Positions 60,730 through 64,000 of a stretch of 64,000 nucleotides of DNA are shown here, in pieces (positions within the stretch are counted from its first letter, which is position 1; each line of letters opens with the position of its first letter). Both the position numbers and the translations under genes were made by a program. This stretch comes from UBA3069 sp050633465 (GTDB taxonomy: Bacteria; Pseudomonadota; Alphaproteobacteria; Rhodobacterales; Rhodobacteraceae). Location of the stretch: assembly GCA_050633465.1 (NCBI GenBank), contig JBOEGO010000017.1, positions 263,825 through 327,824 on the forward strand. The letters run 5' to 3'. The notes under the pieces were generated by a model. The model was not told the DNA's origin. It saw only the letters and a program-made list of their open reading frames with translations, and did no database searches.

Positions 60730-62451
60730 TTACTGCCAGGATTTGATCAACTCGTCATAGGAAACCGTTTTCGGCTCCTCGTCCTCGTTGTCCAGTTTCG
60801 CCTTGGGCGAACCTTCCTTGGCCAGCCATTCGGCGGGGTCCACCTCTTCGTTCAGCTTGGGACCAAGGTCACCCTGAACGCCTGCGCGTTCCAGACGGGC
60901 CATGACCTTTTCCTGATCGGCGCACAGACCATCCAATGCCTCTTGCGGGGATTTCGCACCCGACATGGCATCGCCGATGTTCTGCCACCACAGCTGTGCC
61001 AGCTTGGGATAGTCAGGCACGTTGGTGCCGGTGGGCGACCATGCCACACGCGCGGGCGAGCGGTAGAATTCGACCAGACCACCCAGTTTATCCGCACGTT
61101 CGGTGAACGAAGGATGCTGGATTGTGGATTCACGAATAAAGGTCAGGCCGGTGTGGGCCTTTTTCACATCCACGGTTTTCGACGTGACGAATTGCGCATA
61201 AAGCCATGCGGCCTTGGCGCGGTCGACGGGGGTGGATTTCATCAATGTCCACGACCCAACGTCCTGATACCCGATTTTGGTGCCTTCTTCCCAATAGGCG
61301 CCGTGGGGTGACGGTGCCATACGCCATTTCGGGGTTCCGTCCGCGTTCATCACGGGCAGGTCGGGTTTCACCGTGTCGGCGGTAAACGCCGTATACCAGA
61401 ACATCTGCTGCGCCACATTGCCCTGCGCAGGGATCGGTCCGGCCTCGCCAAAGGTCATGCCAGCAGCGGCGGGAGGCGAATATTTTTGCAGCCAGTCAAT
61501 CGCCTTGGTCACGGCGTAAACCGCAGCCGGACCATTGGTCGCGCCACCACGGGCCACGCACGAACCGACAGGTTGCGATTTTTCGTTCACCCGAATGCCC
61601 CATTCATCCACGGGCAAGCCATTGGGTTCGCCCTTGGACCCGGCACCGGCCATGGACAGCCACGCATCGGTATAACGCCAGCCAAGCGAGGGGTCTTTTT
61701 TGCCGTAATCCATGTTGCCGTAAACTTCGCCCTCGACACCCAAACGCGACAGATCGCGGCCGGTAAAGAATTCGGCGATATCCTCGTATGCGGACCAGTT
61801 GACCGGAACACCCAGATCATAGCCGTATTTCGCCTTGAAATCGGTTTTGTTCTGTTCGTCGTTGAACCAGTCATAGCGGAACCAATAGAGGTTCGCGAAC
61901 TGCTGATCGGGCAGTTGATACAGGTTGCCATCGGGCGCGGTGGTGAACTGTGTGCCGATGTAATCCGCCAGATCCAGACCGGGGTTGGTCACATCCGCGC
62001 CTTCGCCTGCCATCCATTCGGTCAGGTTACGCGCCTGTTGGTAACGCCAGTGCGTGCCGATCAGATCAGAGTCGTTGATATACCCGTCATAGATATTTTC
62101 ACCCGACTGCATTTGCGTTTGCAGTTTTTCCACCACGTCGCCTTCGCCGATCAGGTCATGGGTGACCTTGATGCCCGTGATCGCGGTGAACGCAGGCGCC
62201 AGCACCTGAGATTCATATTCATGCGTGGTGATGGTTTCGGATACCACCTTGATTTCCATGCCCGCCATCGGTTTGGCGGCATCCACGAACCACTGCATTT
62301 CAGCCTCTTGATCGGCACGGGTCAGGGCCGACAACTCCCCGATTTCAGCGTCCAGAAACGCCTTGGCGGCGTCCATGTCCGCCCATGCGCCCGTGGCCAT
62401 CAGGCCAAAGGCCGCACCCAAGGCGGTTGTTGATCTTAGTGACAGTTTCAT
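60730..62451 (-). CDS. glpV: glycerol ABC transporter substrate-binding protein
   Basis: The 573-residue periplasmic protein has a signal peptide (MKLSLRSTTALGAAFGLMATGAWA) and a family-1 SBP body (ETITTHEYESQVLAPAFTAITGIKVTHDLIGEGDVV, YGNMDYGKKDPSLGWRYTDAW). Its length, the DUF2160 neighbour and the linked glpK match the rhizobial GlpSTPQUV glycerol importer. ATG 62451 is preferred because it opens the signal peptide; the longer frame upstream overlaps the DUF2160 gene. Confidence 0.9.
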   Translation of the reverse strand: MKLSLRSTTALGAAFGLMATGAWADMDAAKAFLDAEIGELSALTRADQEAEMQWFVDAAKPMAGMEIKVVSETITTHEYESQVLAPAFTAITGIKVTHDLIGEGDVVEKLQTQMQSGENIYDGYINDSDLIGTHWRYQQARNLTEWMAGEGADVTNPGLDLADYIGTQFTTAPDGNLYQLPDQQFANLYWFRYDWFNDEQNKTDFKAKYGYDLGVPVNWSAYEDIAEFFTGRDLSRLGVEGEVYGNMDYGKKDPSLGWRYTDAWLSMAGAGSKGEPNGLPVDEWGIRVNEKSQPVGSCVARGGATNGPAAVYAVTKAIDWLQKYSPPAAAGMTFGEAGPIPAQGNVAQQMFWYTAFTADTVKPDLPVMNADGTPKWRMAPSPHGAYWEEGTKIGYQDVGSWTLMKSTPVDRAKAAWLYAQFVTSKTVDVKKAHTGLTFIRESTIQHPSFTERADKLGGLVEFYRSPARVAWSPTGTNVPDYPKLAQLWWQNIGDAMSGAKSPQEALDGLCADQEKVMARLERAGVQGDLGPKLNEEVDPAEWLAKEGSPKAKLDNEDEEPKTVSYDELIKSWQ

Positions 62452-62516
62452 TTTGGTTTCCTCCCATTTCGAACTGTTGGTTAGTGCCCGGCCTCCTCGG
62501 ACCGGGGGTCTTACTG

Positions 62517-62789
62517 CTATGCCCAGCGAAACACCGCTGCGGCATAGAACAGGCAAACGACCAGCGCCCATGGCTGGGGCAATCCGGTCAATCCAAGCCA
62601 GGCCAGATTGATAAAGGCAGAGCCAAGAAGCGTGATAAACAAACGATCCCCGCGCGTGGTTTCGATACGCAAAACCCCCATGCGCGGCGTCTCGGGAAAT
62701 TTGATCGCCAACACGGTAAAGGTGATCAGCAGCGAGGCGATCACAACAAAAAATACCGCCGTTGGCCATGTCCATGCCATCCATTCCAT
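62517..62789 (-). CDS. DUF2160 small membrane protein of the glycerol ABC operon
   Basis: The 90-residue protein has two hydrophobic segments (about 5-28 and 52-88), a positively charged loop (RIETTRGDRLFITLLGS) and a WM(A)WTWPTA start, matching DUF2160. It sits between the permease and SBP genes, the position of glpU in the rhizobial operon. Its role in glycerol uptake is unknown. Confidence 0.85.
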   Translation of the reverse strand: MEWMAWTWPTAVFFVVIASLLITFTVLAIKFPETPRMGVLRIETTRGDRLFITLLGSAFINLAWLGLTGLPQPWALVVCLFYAAAVFRWA

Positions 62790-62801
62790 CAGATATTCCC
62801 C

Positions 62802-63608
62802 CTATACCCGACCAAGGGCAAAACCCTTGGCGATGTAGTTGCGCACGAAATAAATGACCAAGGCACCGGGCACGATGGTCAAAACACCCGCCGCCGCCAG
62901 CACGCCCCAGTCAATGCCCGATGCGCCCTGCGTGCGGGTCATAATGGCCGCAATCGGTTTGGCATCGACCGTGGTCAGGGTGCGCGACAGCAGCAATTCG
63001 ACCCATGAAAACATAAAGCAGAAAAACGCGGCGACCCCGATACCGCTGGCGATCAGCGGCATAAAGATTTTCACGAAAAACCGCCCGAACGAATAGCCGT
63101 CGATATAGGCTGTCTCGTCGATCTCGCGCGGGACGCCGCGCATGAAACCTTCTAGAATCCAGACGGCCAGCGGCACGTTGAACAGGCAATGCGCCAGCGC
63201 CACAGCGATATGTGTGTCAAACAACCCCACGCTGGAATACAGCTGGAAAAACGGCAGGGCAAACACCGCAGGCGGGGCCATGCGGTTGGTCAACAGCCAG
63301 AAAAACAGGTGCTTGTCGCCCATGAAATTATAGCGACTGAACGCATAGGCCGCGGGCAGGGCCACGCCGACCGAAATCACCGTGTTCATCACCACGTAAA
63401 TCAATGAGTTGACGTAACCCATATACCAGCTGGGATCGGTCAGGATCACGCCGTAATTGGCAAAGGTCAGATCACGGGGGAACAGGCTGAAACTGCCCAA
63501 AATCTCGGCGTTGGTTTTCAGGCTCATGTTCACCAGCCAATAGATCGGCAGTAACAAAAACAGCAGATACAGCGACATCACAACGGTGCGGGAATTCAGG
63601 CGCATCAT
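62802..63608 (-). CDS. glpQ: glycerol ABC transporter permease (GlpQ-like)
   Basis: The 268-residue inner membrane permease has about six hydrophobic segments and the EAA-type coupling loop EIDETAYIDGYSFGRFFVKIFMPL. It matches the MalG-type half of carbohydrate importers. Its ATG overlaps the stop of the upstream permease gene by 4 bases, and the assignment as the glycerol permease follows from the operon. Confidence 0.9.
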   Translation of the reverse strand: MMRLNSRTVVMSLYLLFLLLPIYWLVNMSLKTNAEILGSFSLFPRDLTFANYGVILTDPSWYMGYVNSLIYVVMNTVISVGVALPAAYAFSRYNFMGDKHLFFWLLTNRMAPPAVFALPFFQLYSSVGLFDTHIAVALAHCLFNVPLAVWILEGFMRGVPREIDETAYIDGYSFGRFFVKIFMPLIASGIGVAAFFCFMFSWVELLLSRTLTTVDAKPIAAIMTRTQGASGIDWGVLAAAGVLTIVPGALVIYFVRNYIAKGFALGRV

Positions 63609-64000
63609 TTGCCCTCTCGCTTATCAAGGTTGGTCATCACGGTGTAAAACACCCATGAAATCAATAGGATCACCAGAAAATACATCAGGCTGAACGCTGC
63701 CGCCGGACCTAGGTCAAACTGCCCCAGCGCCATTTTCACCAGATCAATCGACAGGAACGTCGTGGCATTGCCCGGCCCGCCGCCCGTGACAACAAAGGGT
63801 TCGGTATAGATCATGAAACTGTCCATGAACCGCAGCAGAATGGCGATCATCAGCACCCCCGCCATTTTCGGCAGTTCGATAAACCGGAACACCGACCAGC
63901 GGCTGGCCTGATCAATTTTCGCGGCCTGGTAAAACGCATCCGGTATGGATTGCAGCCCGGCATAGGCCAGCAGCGCCACCAGCGAGGTCCAGTGCCAGAC
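63605..64000 (-). CDS. glpP: glycerol ABC transporter permease (GlpP-like), partial at window edge
   Basis: The frame is open to base 64000, so only the last 131 residues are seen. It has the MalF-type coupling loop (IPDAFYQAAKIDQASRWSVFRFIELPKM) and two or three membrane segments before a basic C-terminus (NLDKREGK). The start and the ATPase genes are upstream, outside the window. The stop overlaps the glpQ start. Confidence 0.9.
   Translation of the reverse strand, partial: VWHWTSLVALLAYAGLQSIPDAFYQAAKIDQASRWSVFRFIELPKMAGVLMIAILLRFMDSFMIYTEPFVVTGGGPGNATTFLSIDLVKMALGQFDLGPAAAFSLMYFLVILLISWVFYTVMTNLDKREGK

Noticed and set aside
1..64000. CRISPR arrays, tRNA/rRNA genes, prophage or IS elements
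   Set aside because: No regularly spaced repeats, no tRNA cloverleaf signatures, no transposase or phage genes were seen on either strand.

Overview
The window is a GC-rich alphaproteobacterial chromosome segment, almost certainly from the Roseobacter group or a close relative in Rhodobacteraceae. The evidence is gene content and order: xthA - thioredoxin/TPR - LonN - Trm112 - UbiH; aminotransferase - ftsK - lolA; rbfA - phosphodiester glycosidase - truB - rpsO - pnp; RsmB - heparinase II/III - purH - lspA - DUF3035 - two M16 peptidases; bioMNY; and a glp-type glycerol ABC operon. This is inferred from recalled family neighbourhoods, not from a search. No rRNA, tRNA, CRISPR array, intact IS element, phage module or classical defence island was seen. 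The window is mostly core genome, densely packed, with many 4-base start/stop overlaps.

Layout. 1-6570: the end of a SulP transporter, a deoxyribose catabolism block (degenerate DgoK-like protein, DeoC, duplicated aldehyde dehydrogenase), an L,D-transpeptidase and ribA. 6571-13488: an OmpR-type regulator with a clear terminator, a frameshifted second L,D-transpeptidase, xthA, a thioredoxin-TPR/LonN/Trm112 operon, a UbiH-type hydroxylase and an amidase. 13489-20566: aminotransferase, ftsK, lolA, lytic transglycosylase lipoprotein, AEC transporter and hspQ. 20567-26482: gamma-glutamyltransferase, a translationally coupled STAS/HATPase partner-switching pair, thiolase, catC, fRMsr, a GFA protein and an RluA pseudouridine synthase. 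26483-27010 is the only long gene-free stretch with marked structure: several inverted repeats in tandem, a candidate structured RNA. 27011-29465: a RimK post-translational modification operon.

29466-33974: a small membrane protein with a chemoreceptor, a 1-Cys peroxiredoxin and an aldehyde dehydrogenase. 34107-41376 (all minus): the translation and RNA-processing cluster rbfA - glycosidase - truB - DUF1643 - DUF5665 - RTX protein - rpsO - DUF6525 - pnp, with a stem-loop in the pnp leader and an AT-rich palindrome (Zur-box-like) ahead of the DUF6525 gene. 41468-54093: dapB, SDHAF4-type assembly factor, RsmB, heparinase-like protein, purH, lspA, lipoprotein, M16 pair, YggS and a TPR-sulfotransferase. 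54171-57939: porin, DUF3576 lipoprotein and the biotin transporter bioMNY. 58010-64000: iron-type alcohol dehydrogenase, glpK and the glycerol ABC transporter (SBP, DUF2160, two permeases, the last one cut by the window edge).

Nothing here is a clear new multi-gene system. The observations most worth following are the structured intergenic region at 26483-27010, the one-base frameshift that separates a secretion signal from an L,D-transpeptidase domain (7593-8137), the kinase-dead-looking DgoK relative beside deoC, the Zur-like palindrome near 36701, and a dispersed gene-end element (core GAGTATTTTT) found at five places.
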